A DNA stretch of 39,939 bases from positions 1 through 39,939 of the forward strand of contig CAZDYP010000020.1 in NCBI GenBank assembly GCA_964509505.1. Direction: 5' to 3'. The translations under genes and the position numbers were made by a program. Below the pieces are notes generated by a model. That model did no database searches. It was not told the DNA's origin and saw only the letters and a list, made by a program, of their open reading frames with translations. This stretch comes from CAZDYP01 sp964509505. GTDB lineage: Bacteria > Chloroflexota > Anaerolineae > JACRMK01. Shown piece by piece: positions 1 to 6,426 of this stretch. The number at the start of each line of letters is the position of its first letter. Positions within the stretch are counted from its first letter, which is position 1.

Positions 1-85
1 CGTGCAGCGTGTCAATCAACACAGCCAAGACACGACTCGAATTTTGGCGAAAGACACGCGACAAGGTTTCGGAAACTTCGTTCAT
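1..85 (-). CDS. RNA polymerase ECF sigma factor, N-terminal 28 codons (ECF42-like), cut by window edge
   Basis: An ATG at 85 opens a frame that runs off the window edge. It reads MNEVSETLSRVFRQNSSR, then VLAVLIDTLH. This resembles the start of the long ECF sigma factors whose region 2 begins with a V-x-x-V-F-R...R-V-L-A-x-L-I pattern. The neighbour supports the call: the gene just upstream on the same strand encodes a DGPF/YCII protein, and ECF42 sigma factors are known to lie beside DGPF genes. No strong Shine-Dalgarno is visible (TGAAGT lies close to the ATG). A perfect hairpin sits between the two genes. Only 28 residues are visible, so the assignment rests on a short match plus context. 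Confidence 0.55.
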   Translation of the reverse strand, partial: MNEVSETLSRVFRQNSSRVLAVLIDTLH

Positions 86-129
86 ACTTCAGAATCATGC
101 AGCTATGATCATTGCAAGGAAATCACGCT

Positions 130-163
130 TTCAACACAATCCTCTTTAGAGGATTGTGTTGAA
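130..163. terminator. Perfect 15-bp stem-loop between the DGPF gene and the sigma factor
   Basis: TTCAACACAATCCTC (130-144) and its exact complement (149-163) flank a 4-base loop TTTA. The plus-strand side is followed by TTCGTTTTG; the minus side has only a short T-run. It could end or attenuate transcription between the DGPF gene and the downstream sigma factor. Confidence 0.6.
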
Positions 164-186
164 TTCGTTTTGTATCAAATGAAATG

Positions 187-534
187 CTAGAATTCCATGA
201 TGGGACGCACCTCGACGGAGCCATCTTTCGCCCCGGGAATTTTCGCTGCATACGCGAGGGCTTCATCCAAATCTTTGCAATTCAGGATGTAATAGCCGCC
301 CAACGCCTCTTTGGTTTCGGCGAAAGGCCCATCCGAAACGAGCGTCTGCCCTTCACGGACGCGGACCGTGGTCGCCATCGTGGTCGGATGCAGCGCATTG
401 CTGCCGAGCAAGATGCCCTTGGAGCGGACTTCGTTGGTGAAGGCATTGTACGCCGTCATTGCCTCAGCCCATTGTTGCTCCGTGATTTGCGCTTGTGGCG
501 CTTCCTCGTTGTAAATCAACAGCATGTAACGCAT
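187..534 (-). CDS. DGPF-domain (YCII-related) protein
   Basis: A 115-residue protein that opens MRYMLLIYNEEA and contains the family signature VSDGPFAETKE, followed by GGYYILNCKDLDEALAYAAKIP. This is the compact dimeric alpha/beta-barrel YCII/DGPF family, of normal length. No biochemical role is established for the DGPF branch. Such proteins are repeatedly found next to ECF42-type sigma factors, as here. The ATG at 534 was chosen over a longer frame starting at 567 because AGGAG lies about 6 bases upstream of it and the family begins at this MRYM motif. The gene ends 102 bases before the sigma-factor start. Confidence 0.85.
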   Translation of the reverse strand: MRYMLLIYNEEAPQAQITEQQWAEAMTAYNAFTNEVRSKGILLGSNALHPTTMATTVRVREGQTLVSDGPFAETKEALGGYYILNCKDLDEALAYAAKIPGAKDGSVEVRPIMEF

Positions 535-954
535 GATTGTCTCCTCGCAGTTATAGATTTCGCTCACGTCAAGGAAGGTGCGCTAGTGCGGAGGGGCACG
601 CTCTCTTGCGCACCATCGGCGTTAGAGAATGCCGCCTCCTCACCGCGCACGATTTCTGAACCTGAGGATCGCCGTGCTATAAAGATGACGAACCATCTTT
701 GCTGATTTCGCCAGGGTGGAAAAAATGCCGCTAGGATTGTCATTCTGAACCCACTACGCTGGCGAAGCGGAGTGAAGAATCTCCATGCCTTGGTGTAGGG
801 CGAGTAAGCCCCAGTCGTTCTAACGAGAGGGTTGCAACTTGCCTACGAGGACAAGTTGCAAACTTGTCCTACACTTTTTAACAACAAACCCGTTGCCTGA
901 CGAGTTCCTCTCATCGGACAACGGGTCGGTGGGTTTGTCGTGGAGGCGCGCATG
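535..954. other. Non-coding stretch with dispersed repeats
   Basis: No convincing gene. It holds a copy of a dispersed palindromic repeat of the 'CATTCTGA...GAAGCG...GAATCTCC' kind (about 736-783). It also holds an inverted GGACAAGTTGCAAACTTGTCCTACA-like element (about 830-875), a relative of which occurs near 11540-11596. The coaW terminator lies at 876-925. A small hairpin around 684-703 (AAAGATG/CATCTTT) is also present. No clear promoter for the DGPF gene was found. Confidence 0.5.
876..925 (-). terminator. Rho-independent terminator of coaW
   Basis: On the minus strand, CCCGTTG...CAACGGG arms (889-925) extend inward through G-U pairs to a 16-bp stem with a 5-base loop. The hairpin is followed by TTTGTTGTT. 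It lies about 30 bases after the coaW stop. Confidence 0.75.
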
Positions 955-1782
955 CTAGGATATGGGCGGCGTGGTGAATGCGCCCAACGCCGTCGCAAAG
1001 CCTGGGTGGGGCGGCACACGAAAGCGATTGCCCGCGCCAAGCCGATCAACCGCTTCGAGCGCGGCGCGGATGGCGGGAACTTCGATAAGCTGACCCGTCA
1101 ACACGACGACAGGTTGTTGCGTCACCGTCGCCGTGCCTAACACCGTCGTCGCCAGCGCTTGCCCGATGAGATTACATAAACCCGCTGCGACATCTTCGCG
1201 TGAGGGCGAGCGATTGAGGCGCGTGATCTTGCCGAAATGCGACGCGGCAAACGAGGCAGGGATGTGTCCCACGGGCCCACCGATGATGTCGCCTACCGTC
1301 AAATCCACACGGCTCAAGTTGCCTTGCGAGGCGAGCGCGGAAATTTCTTCTGGGTCATCGGTGCCCAGTAATAGCTGCCCCAAGCCAACCAACGTGCCGC
1401 CGCCGACGGCGCTGCCGCCCTTATGTATGAATTGATCTGGGTTGGACAGCACCATCGCCGTGCCGGTGCCCATGCTCACGACCAACGCCGCCGCGAGGTT
1501 CGCCGCGCGCAAGCCGCCGCGTCCAATCGCTTCAACTTCGCCGACGCGTGTAAGCGTGATGTGTTCGATTTGTGCGGGGAGTTGGCGACTGCGCCCACCC
1601 GTGACCGCAATCGTCGTGATGTCGCGCAGGTCGAGTTGCGCTTTGGCGATGAGCGAGCGAATCGTCGCTTCGTCGGGTTGCGCCACCGTTTGCCACAAGA
1701 AACGCTGCGTGATGGTTTGCTCGCGTACGACGAGCAGCTTCGTGTTGGAACCGCCAAAGTCAATCGCTAGTTGATACGTCAT
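955..1782 (-). CDS. coaW: Type II pantothenate kinase (Fumble/CoaW family)
   Basis: This 275-residue protein is likely to phosphorylate pantothenate with ATP, the first step of coenzyme A synthesis. It has the ASKHA phosphate-1 loop at the N terminus (LAIDFGGSNTKLLVV, residues 5-19). The adenosine/phosphate-2 region is SMGTGTAMV, followed by the CoaW-typical GGSAVGGGTLVGLGQLLLG. Length fits bacterial type II enzymes (about 260-280). It stands alone: a 15-bp hairpin separates it from the upstream CMD gene, and a Rho-independent terminator follows. A TATAAT on the minus strand at 1817-1812 lies just upstream, but no good -35 was seen. The type II enzyme is distinct from CoaA (P-loop) and CoaX. 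Confidence 0.88.
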   Translation of the reverse strand: MTYQLAIDFGGSNTKLLVVREQTITQRFLWQTVAQPDEATIRSLIAKAQLDLRDITTIAVTGGRSRQLPAQIEHITLTRVGEVEAIGRGGLRAANLAAALVVSMGTGTAMVLSNPDQFIHKGGSAVGGGTLVGLGQLLLGTDDPEEISALASQGNLSRVDLTVGDIIGGPVGHIPASFAASHFGKITRLNRSPSREDVAAGLCNLIGQALATTVLGTATVTQQPVVVLTGQLIEVPAIRAALEAVDRLGAGNRFRVPPHPGFATALGAFTTPPIS

Positions 1783-1818
1783 GATTCACCTATGAGCATG
1801 AGTTGGCGTCAATTATAC

Positions 1819-1852
1819 AGACCTCACAGGTTTTTAGAAACCTGTGAGGTCT
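1819..1852. terminator. 15-bp perfect hairpin overlapping the end of the CMD gene
   Basis: AGACCTCACAGGTTT (1819-1833) and its exact complement (1838-1852) surround a TTAG loop, with a T-run after the plus-strand arm. The hairpin overlaps the stop of the upstream minus-strand gene, so its last ~9 codons (…SQVSKNL) are encoded by the repeat. A related AGGTC-containing hairpin lies between rpe and asnS. Confidence 0.65.
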
Positions 1853-2423
1853 TTTCCTCTAGCAGCGCAAGCGGCGCCAACTGTCCATCGGGCACTGGAC
1901 ACCGATCCACATTCAGCACCATCGCTATCAAACTGTAATAGCCAAGCGCGCCAACCAAATCAATCACGCCTTGTTCCCCAAACAGGTCTCGCGCTGCCTG
2001 GAAGTGCGCGTCGGAGACTTGCCCCGTTGCAATCAGCTCTGCGCAAAACTCATAGACCACCGTTTCATCGCTTTGCATGTTTGCTGGACGCTTGCCTTCC
2101 GCGATGGCGGCGGCGATAGCAGGGTCGAGTCCCGCTTTCAATGCCAGACGATGATGCGCGAACCATTCGTACTGCGCTGTCCAATGGCGAGCGGTAATCA
2201 GAATCGCCAACTCGTTGAGGCGCGGCGGAAGCGAGCTCTGAAAGCGCACATACTCGCCGAGCCGTTGCGCGCGATTCAACAGTTCTGGGCTACGCAACAG
2301 CGCGTTGAAGGGACCCAATCCCAGCTTGCCGTCGCGCGGCGTCGCCCACAGCGCAGTTAGAGCCTGCTTTTGCTCTGGCGTTAGCTGGTCATCGGTCAGC
2401 AACTGGAATCGTTGTTCGGTCAT
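1824..2423 (-). CDS. Carboxymuconolactone decarboxylase (CMD/AhpD-like) family protein
   Basis: A 199-residue all-helical protein. The segment LNELAILITARHWTAQYEWFAHHRLALKAGLDPAIAAAIAEGK is the CMD family core (R-E/N-L-A-I-L ... W...H...A...G). Family members include gamma-carboxymuconolactone decarboxylase and AhpD-type alkyl hydroperoxide reductases. The CxxC pair needed for AhpD peroxidase chemistry is absent, so AhpD activity is unlikely and the substrate is unknown. The C terminus (KTSQVSKNL) is encoded by a palindromic repeat and is probably acquired rather than conserved. The gene is monocistronic, with dispersed repeats upstream. Confidence 0.75.
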   Translation of the reverse strand: MTEQRFQLLTDDQLTPEQKQALTALWATPRDGKLGLGPFNALLRSPELLNRAQRLGEYVRFQSSLPPRLNELAILITARHWTAQYEWFAHHRLALKAGLDPAIAAAIAEGKRPANMQSDETVVYEFCAELIATGQVSDAHFQAARDLFGEQGVIDLVGALGYYSLIAMVLNVDRCPVPDGQLAPLALLEEKTSQVSKNL

Positions 2424-2891
2424 ATTTCTTCTTTCTCAAAAAAATCTCACGCAAAGACGCAAAGGATCGCAAAGAATGCAAAGAAAATCTTCGCTCATAA
2501 TAAAAAGAAGGTGCTGAGCAAATGTCATTTCGAGCGAAGCGAGAAATCGCCACGCCGCGAATGACGTGGTATTGCAAGATAGAGATTCCGCACTGGGCTT
2601 CGCTGCGTTCGGAATGACAGTGACAATAGCCCTTTTCTGAATATGCGCGAAAATCTTTACACTTTGCGTTTCTAAGTGGTCTGATGAACGTTCAAAAAAT
2701 AATACAGGTATAGAGCGCGGCAACAACGGATACCAAAACGGACAAACTGACAGCCACGGCTGCCGTCCGTTAGTCTGTTGGGGTGTCCGTTGTCCGTTGT
2801 CACCGCCGTACCCGAATTAATTTCTTAAACTTCATTAGACCATTGCGTCTTTGCGTGAAAAAATGGATGTGTCGAATCATTGCAACTCACG
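2424..2891. repeat. Intergenic repeat cluster bounded by an inverted 15-bp repeat
   Basis: No gene is supported here. CACGCAAAGACGCAA (2448-2462) recurs in inverted orientation at 2843-2857, flanking about 410 bp. Inside are two oppositely oriented copies of the dispersed 'TCATT(T/C)CGA-GCGAAGC-GAAATC / GAATGACA' palindrome (about 2522-2550 and 2583-2620). A 7-8-bp repeat cluster follows (TCCGTTGTCCGTTGTC and its complement, about 2726-2803). It resembles a non-autonomous or composite repeat rather than a gene remnant. Confidence 0.5.
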
Positions 2892-3695
2892 TTACGACAT
2901 GCCGCTCACCGTCAAGCCGCCATCCACGACGATTTCTTGCGCGGTGATGTACTTCGCTTCATCGGACGCCAAGAACAGCACCGCATGCGCCACGTCCCAC
3001 GCATCGCCCATGTGTCCCATCGGCGCTTGTGCGTGGCGCTGCGCCACGAGCGCTTCGACATCGCCGCCCGCGATGGTCTTGGCGAGACGATGCTCGACCA
3101 GCGGCGTGTGCATCAGCCCCGGCACGACGGTGTTGCAGCGAATCCCTTTCTTCACGTAAGCCATCGCCACCGATTTCGACAACGCGATGATGGCGGCTTT
3201 GGTCGCGCTGTACGCGACATGCACGCGGGTTGGACTCATGCGAAGCGCGGCAACCGAGGAGATGTTCACAATCGCGCCCTTGCCTTGTTGTTCCATCACA
3301 GGCAAGACATACTTGCAACCGAGGAAAGCGGTCTTGAGATTGTGGTCAACCTGCGCGTCCCAAACTTCCTCGCTCATTGTCACGGGATCGCCGGGCGCGG
3401 AACCGCCAACATTGTTCACGAGAATATCAATGCGTCCGAAGCGTGCGCTGCACGCTTGCACTGCCGCTGCCACTTCGCTGGCGATGGTCATGTTGCATTG
3501 CTGAGTCACGCACACGCCGCCTTCGGCGGCGATGATGTCGCGCGTCTCCTCGACAGCTTCGGCGCGGATGTCCACGCCAAAGATTGTCGCGCCTTGTCGC
3601 GCGAGCAACACCGCCGTCGCCTTGCCGTTTCCCCAACCCGGTCCCACGGAACCCGCGCCCGTGACCAACGCAACCTTGCCCGTCAAGTTCAACAT
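2892..3695 (-). CDS. Short-chain dehydrogenase/reductase (SDR)
   Basis: A 267-residue classical SDR with a Rossmann fold. The N-terminal glycine motif is an expanded TGAGSVGPGWGNGKATAV in place of the usual TGxxxGIG. VDIR after strand beta-2 gives an acidic residue that favours NAD over NADP. NNVGGS corresponds to the NNAG motif. The catalytic Ser lies in VNISSVAAL, and Tyr/Lys in AYSATKAA. The C terminus (ASDEAKYITAQEIVVDGGLTVSG) is the standard SDR ending. Substrate cannot be inferred. The start at 3695 is an ATG at the usual distance from the glycine motif. The gene is flanked by repeat-rich spacers on both sides and is probably transcribed alone. Confidence 0.85.
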   Translation of the reverse strand: MLNLTGKVALVTGAGSVGPGWGNGKATAVLLARQGATIFGVDIRAEAVEETRDIIAAEGGVCVTQQCNMTIASEVAAAVQACSARFGRIDILVNNVGGSAPGDPVTMSEEVWDAQVDHNLKTAFLGCKYVLPVMEQQGKGAIVNISSVAALRMSPTRVHVAYSATKAAIIALSKSVAMAYVKKGIRCNTVVPGLMHTPLVEHRLAKTIAGGDVEALVAQRHAQAPMGHMGDAWDVAHAVLFLASDEAKYITAQEIVVDGGLTVSGMS

Positions 3696-3753
3696 GACAT
3701 AGCCTCCATTTGTATGGTGAGTGAGTTAGGCGGGATTCTAAAGCAGGAGGCGA

Positions 3754-3787
3754 AAAAACAAAAACCCGTTGTGTGAGATAACGGGTT
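3754..3787 (-). terminator. Rho-independent terminator
   Basis: On the minus strand, AACCCGTT and AACGGGTT arms (3763-3770 and 3780-3787) surround a 9-base loop. They are followed by TTTTTGTTTTTT. It would stop minus-strand transcription arriving from the small-gene pair before it enters the SDR promoter region. Confidence 0.7.
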
Positions 3788-3856
3788 GGGTGTTATGAGG
3801 TAAAGCTGAATGGCGCGGTTTAGCTCTGCTTAAGCCACGTCACTTTTTATTGGGTA

Positions 3857-4006
3857 TTAGTCTCGCTCGCCAGCATGAATTTTTCGTCTTATCTTCTCAA
3901 CAAGGTTTTCAGCAATCCAAGACTCATCGCCTCTGATGATAGGCCATAGATCGCATTCACCCCATAAGATGTTGAAGCGCGCCCATACTTGAGCGCGTCT
4001 AAAATA
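3857..4006 (-). pseudogene. Truncated remnant of an unidentified gene (49 codons, 3' end)
   Basis: The minus strand carries an open stretch that ends naturally at 3857 and is closed upstream by a TAG at 4007-4009. It reads YFRRAQVWARFNILWGECDLWP, interrupted here, then IIRGDESWIAENLV and EKIRRKIHAGERD. The amino-acid mix (W, E, K, R and charged helices) is protein-like, unlike neighbouring frames, but there is no start codon or ribosome site. I read it as the tail of a decayed gene. No family was recognised. Confidence 0.3.
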
Positions 4007-4026
4007 CTAACCACTATCTTCAGAGT

Positions 4027-4119
4027 GCAATTCTGAAACAAACATGGTGAAAAAGCAATCTCAGATTGGATTCTTGCTCGCGCAAAAATTTTTAGTGGTT
4101 GGCACAAAACAAAAATCCG
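4027..4119. repeat. ~90-bp direct repeat, copy A
   Basis: Nearly matches copy B at 4673-4769. Shared core: GAAAAAGCAAT, TCAGATTGGATTCT, GCTCGCG, AAAAATTTT, AGTGGTTGGCACAA. Both copies lie just after a stop codon on the minus strand, behind a GTTG/CAAC hairpin with a T-run. Confidence 0.75.
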
Positions 4120-4149
4120 TTGGCGCTTCGTGTGCGACAACAGGTTGGG

Positions 4150-4392
4150 TTAAGCAACTTGAAGTTCTAAATGTACTTTGTATCCAAGCTGTTTTAACAT
4201 CTGGGACAACTCTTCCCATGAAAGGTCAAAGTTTTCAGCATCTGCAACGCCTAAGCGATAGATGAGTTCTGATTCGGCTGCACTTGCCTCAAAGCCATTC
4301 ACAATCAACTCTTCAGCCCAATGAACGATGTCCTTTAAGCTCAATTGCCCTTCAAGATAGGCGGTGAGTTTAACCACCAATTGGGTTTTCAT
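4150..4392 (-). CDS. Conserved-looking small hypothetical protein (second of a coupled pair)
   Basis: An 80-residue, mainly helical acidic protein: LVVKLTAYLEGQLSLKDIVHWAEELIVNGFE, then ELIYRLGVADAENFDLSWEE and LGYKVHLELQVA. No known domain was recognised. Its ATG overlaps the stop of the upstream gene by four bases (ATGA), so translation is probably coupled and the two proteins likely act together. A degenerate GTTG-type terminator and a long direct repeat follow the stop. The tight pair could be toxin-antitoxin-like or an effector-immunity-like pair, but nothing in the sequences proves this. Confidence 0.6.
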   Translation of the reverse strand: MKTQLVVKLTAYLEGQLSLKDIVHWAEELIVNGFEASAAESELIYRLGVADAENFDLSWEELSQMLKQLGYKVHLELQVA

Positions 4393-4625
4393 AGTTTAAC
4401 ATGTCCTTTATCTGTGGGATACTTTTCGTGTAGTTCTCGCAGTTCTCCCTTTTGATTTCTGATTTCCTGCCAAAAACGAATGGTTGTTTCTTGCTGGTCA
4501 ACCTCTTTGTAATAGATTGCAGACCATCCGTGTTTGCCTGATACAACTTTCTTGTACAACCTTCCTCCATTGTTCAGATCAGTCCACGAACCGAATTGCT
4601 TTTCGTTTTGTTTGCAAGTAGCCAT
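4389..4625 (-). CDS. Small hypothetical protein (first of a coupled pair)
   Basis: About 78 residues with the patterned core GGRLYKKVVSGKHGWSAIYYKEVD, then IRFWQEIRNQKGELRELHEKYPTDKGH. The alternating hydrophobic/charged strands suggest a small beta-sheet protein. The R-F-W-Q-E-I...G-x-L-x-E-x-H-E-K-Y-P-x-D-x-G-H segment looks like a family motif, but I cannot name the family. The ATG at 4625 is taken as start; a GTG two codons earlier (4631) is possible, and neither has a strong Shine-Dalgarno. It overlaps the next gene by ATGA. The pair is bracketed by two copies of a ~90-bp direct repeat (4027-4119 and 4673-4769). Confidence 0.6.
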   Translation of the reverse strand: MATCKQNEKQFGSWTDLNNGGRLYKKVVSGKHGWSAIYYKEVDQQETTIRFWQEIRNQKGELRELHEKYPTDKGHVKL

Positions 4626-4672
4626 TTTCACTGATACTGAAACTTAGCGAAGCTTGACTAAACATGCTTGGC

Positions 4673-4769
4673 TGCCATTCTAAAACAATCACACCGAAAA
4701 AGCAATTTTCAGATTGGATTCTCGCTCGCGTAAAAATTTTCAGTGGTTGGCACAAGACAAACACCTGTT
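4673..4769. repeat. ~90-bp direct repeat, copy B
   Basis: Second copy of the element at 4027-4119. It lies between the coupled small-gene pair and the stop of the unknown gene ending at 4801. On the minus strand the stretch before it holds a CTGTT/AACAG hairpin followed by TGTTTGTCTTG, a weak terminator. Confidence 0.75.
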
Positions 4770-4800
4770 GTCGTTTCGCGCGGAACAGCGGGATTGTGTT

Positions 4801-5463
4801 TCACCTGTCAGCGACCACCCGCTCGATTTGCTCGGCGATGTAACGTGTGTGCGCGGGCGTATAGAGCCACCATTGCGCGATAACTTTTTTGGGGCGCACG
4901 TCGAGCGATAACTCGATGAACACGCCTGTCAGCTGTGCGCGTTCAGGGCGAATGCGATTGCGTAATTGTTGCTTGAGCGCGCGCCATTGCGCGGCGCTGG
5001 ACGTGCCAGCCGTCGCGCAGATGTAATACTCGCGGTTTTGCGCGTCCACAATCAACACATCCACCCCGTAGAACTCGTCGAGCAATGCGCCGCGCCACAC
5101 CCGCGTGAAGAGCTTGGATTCACGACACAACAGATACAAATGCAAATCGCGCACCAACGACGGATAGGCTTTTTGCAAACGCGCCACGGTGGCTGCGCGC
5201 GCAGGCGGGGCGAACAAGGCGGGACGCGCCGCTTGATGCAGCGCCACAAACCCATTCACAAATTCGCTTTGCGTCGGCGGTAAGCCGTTCGGTTTGCGTT
5301 GTTGCTCGAAGCATTGAATCATCGAAGGGAAATTCGTGCGCTCGATGTCGGCGCGTTTCGCGGTGGGCGTGAACGTGAGGCGATACGCAGGTTGCGCGAG
5401 CGCCGCTTCGAGCGCCTTCACCGTAAGCAACTCATCGAGGGGATGGGAGGTGTAGTGCGCCAT
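4801..5463 (-). CDS. Hypothetical protein, last gene of the membrane-protein/LysM operon
   Basis: A 220-residue soluble protein with no signal peptide or membrane segment. The conserved-looking half is C-terminal: DLHLYLLCRESKLFTRVWRGALLDEFYGVDVLIVDAQNREYYICATAG (split for reading: residues about 105-152). It is followed by a Lys/Arg-rich helix and a beta-rich tail ending near YIAEQIERVVADR. The G-V-D-V-L-I-V-D...Y-Y-I pattern vaguely recalls nuclease-like alpha/beta folds, but the catalytic set is not convincing. It starts three bases after the stop of the LysM lipoprotein gene, so it is the distal member of that operon. Function unknown. Confidence 0.65.
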   Translation of the reverse strand: MAHYTSHPLDELLTVKALEAALAQPAYRLTFTPTAKRADIERTNFPSMIQCFEQQRKPNGLPPTQSEFVNGFVALHQAARPALFAPPARAATVARLQKAYPSLVRDLHLYLLCRESKLFTRVWRGALLDEFYGVDVLIVDAQNREYYICATAGTSSAAQWRALKQQLRNRIRPERAQLTGVFIELSLDVRPKKVIAQWWLYTPAHTRYIAEQIERVVADR

Positions 5464-5466
5464 CGC

Positions 5467-6426
5467 TTATCTCCACGTGAAGCGCCGCGTCTCACTGAAG
5501 GGACTTTGAATCTTGCCCTCGCGCGTGCCGTCAGGGTTGAGGTGAGTTTGTTGCAAGACAATCACATCCCACTCGACCTGCGCACCCCGCCAGTTGGGCG
5601 CAAGCCGATACGACGGCGTCTTCAACCAGACGTTCTCGCCGAGACCGTTGTTGACGGCGCGCAAGCGCAAGACGTAATACTGATCATTCGTCAAGGCGCC
5701 GACGCTCGTCCAATTCAACACGATGGACACATCGCCTGTAAACGTTGCGCCGTTGGGTGGATACAACAACACGGGCGCATCGTACGCGAGGCGAGGCGTG
5801 GGCGTGAGCGTCGGCATGGGGGTTGGGGTGACGCTGGGCGTGGGTGATGGCGGCGGAATGACGAGTGTTTGCCCTGCGCGCAAGAAGGTGTTGGTCAAAT
5901 TGTTGGTCGCCATCAAATCATCAACCGTCATATTGTATTTCGCCGCAATGCCGCTCAACGTATCACCACTTTGCGCTATGTAAACGCTTTGTGTCGGTGC
6001 AGGCGTGGGTGTGGGCTGCGATGGATCGTGTGTGGGCGTGGGCGATGGCGTGGGCGTGAGGGTGGGCAATGGCACGGTGAGCGTTTGCCCCGCGCGCAAC
6101 AAACGCGGATCGCTGATGTCGTTCGCTTGCATGAGCGCTTCGACCGTAGTGCCATATAGTAACGCAATGCCGCCGAGGGTTTCGTTGGGCGCGACGGTAT
6201 GCGTGATGATGTCAGGACGCGGAATCGCCGTCGGCGTAGCGGTCAGCTCAGGTGTGGGCGTAGCTCGGCTGGTTGCCGTTGCGCTCAAGGTGACACTCGG
6301 CGTAGGCGTCATGGTGAGCGGGGCGCTTGAGGTGACGGTGGGCGATGGCGACGAATCACACGATGCCAACCAGCACAGCAAACATCCTAAGACAAACCAC
6401 CCCAGTCTATGACTTTCGACGTTCAT
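5467..6426 (-). CDS. LysM-domain lipoprotein
   Basis: A 319-residue exported lipoprotein. A hydrophobic signal ends in the lipobox L-A-S-C (Cys23). A long Thr/Pro/Ser linker follows. Two LysM modules sit at about 73-120 (HTVAPNETLGGIALLYGTTVEAL … LLRAGQTLTVP) and 147-192 (YIAQSGDTLSGIAAKYNMTV … FLRAGQTLVIP), separated by a second PT-rich spacer. LysM domains bind N-acetylglucosamine polymers such as peptidoglycan. The C-terminal ~105 residues (APVLLYPPNGATFTGD … VLNWTSVG … RLRAV) look like a fibronectin-III-like beta domain. The ATG overlaps the stop of the upstream membrane protein (ATGA), so expression is coupled. The protein probably sits in the envelope and links the operon to cell-wall glycans. 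Confidence 0.88.
   Translation of the reverse strand: MNVESHRLGWFVLGCLLCWLASCDSSPSPTVTSSAPLTMTPTPSVTLSATATSRATPTPELTATPTAIPRPDIITHTVAPNETLGGIALLYGTTVEALMQANDISDPRLLRAGQTLTVPLPTLTPTPSPTPTHDPSQPTPTPAPTQSVYIAQSGDTLSGIAAKYNMTVDDLMATNNLTNTFLRAGQTLVIPPPSPTPSVTPTPMPTLTPTPRLAYDAPVLLYPPNGATFTGDVSIVLNWTSVGALTNDQYYVLRLRAVNNGLGENVWLKTPSYRLAPNWRGAQVEWDVIVLQQTHLNPDGTREGKIQSPFSETRRFTWR

Larger units (their letters stand above)
3696..4149. other. Spacer with terminator, gene remnant and a long direct repeat
   Basis: No intact gene. It contains the hairpin terminator at 3763-3787, the remnant at 3857-4006 and repeat copy A at 4027-4119, each listed separately. An 83-codon frame on the minus strand (3889-4140) is mostly repeat sequence and is not supported. 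Confidence 0.5.

Noticed and set aside
3889..4140. 83-codon frame on the minus strand
   Set aside because: More than a third is the ~90-bp direct repeat (same FVLCQPLKIF-like peptide as at copy B). A different frame at 3857-4006 looks more protein-like.
4141..4160. Integron attC-like core sites at the end of the small-gene pair (GTTAAGC / GCTTAAC)
   Set aside because: A single GTTRRRY match at the stop codon is expected by chance. The paired L and R boxes of an attC hairpin could not be drawn, and there is no active integrase here.
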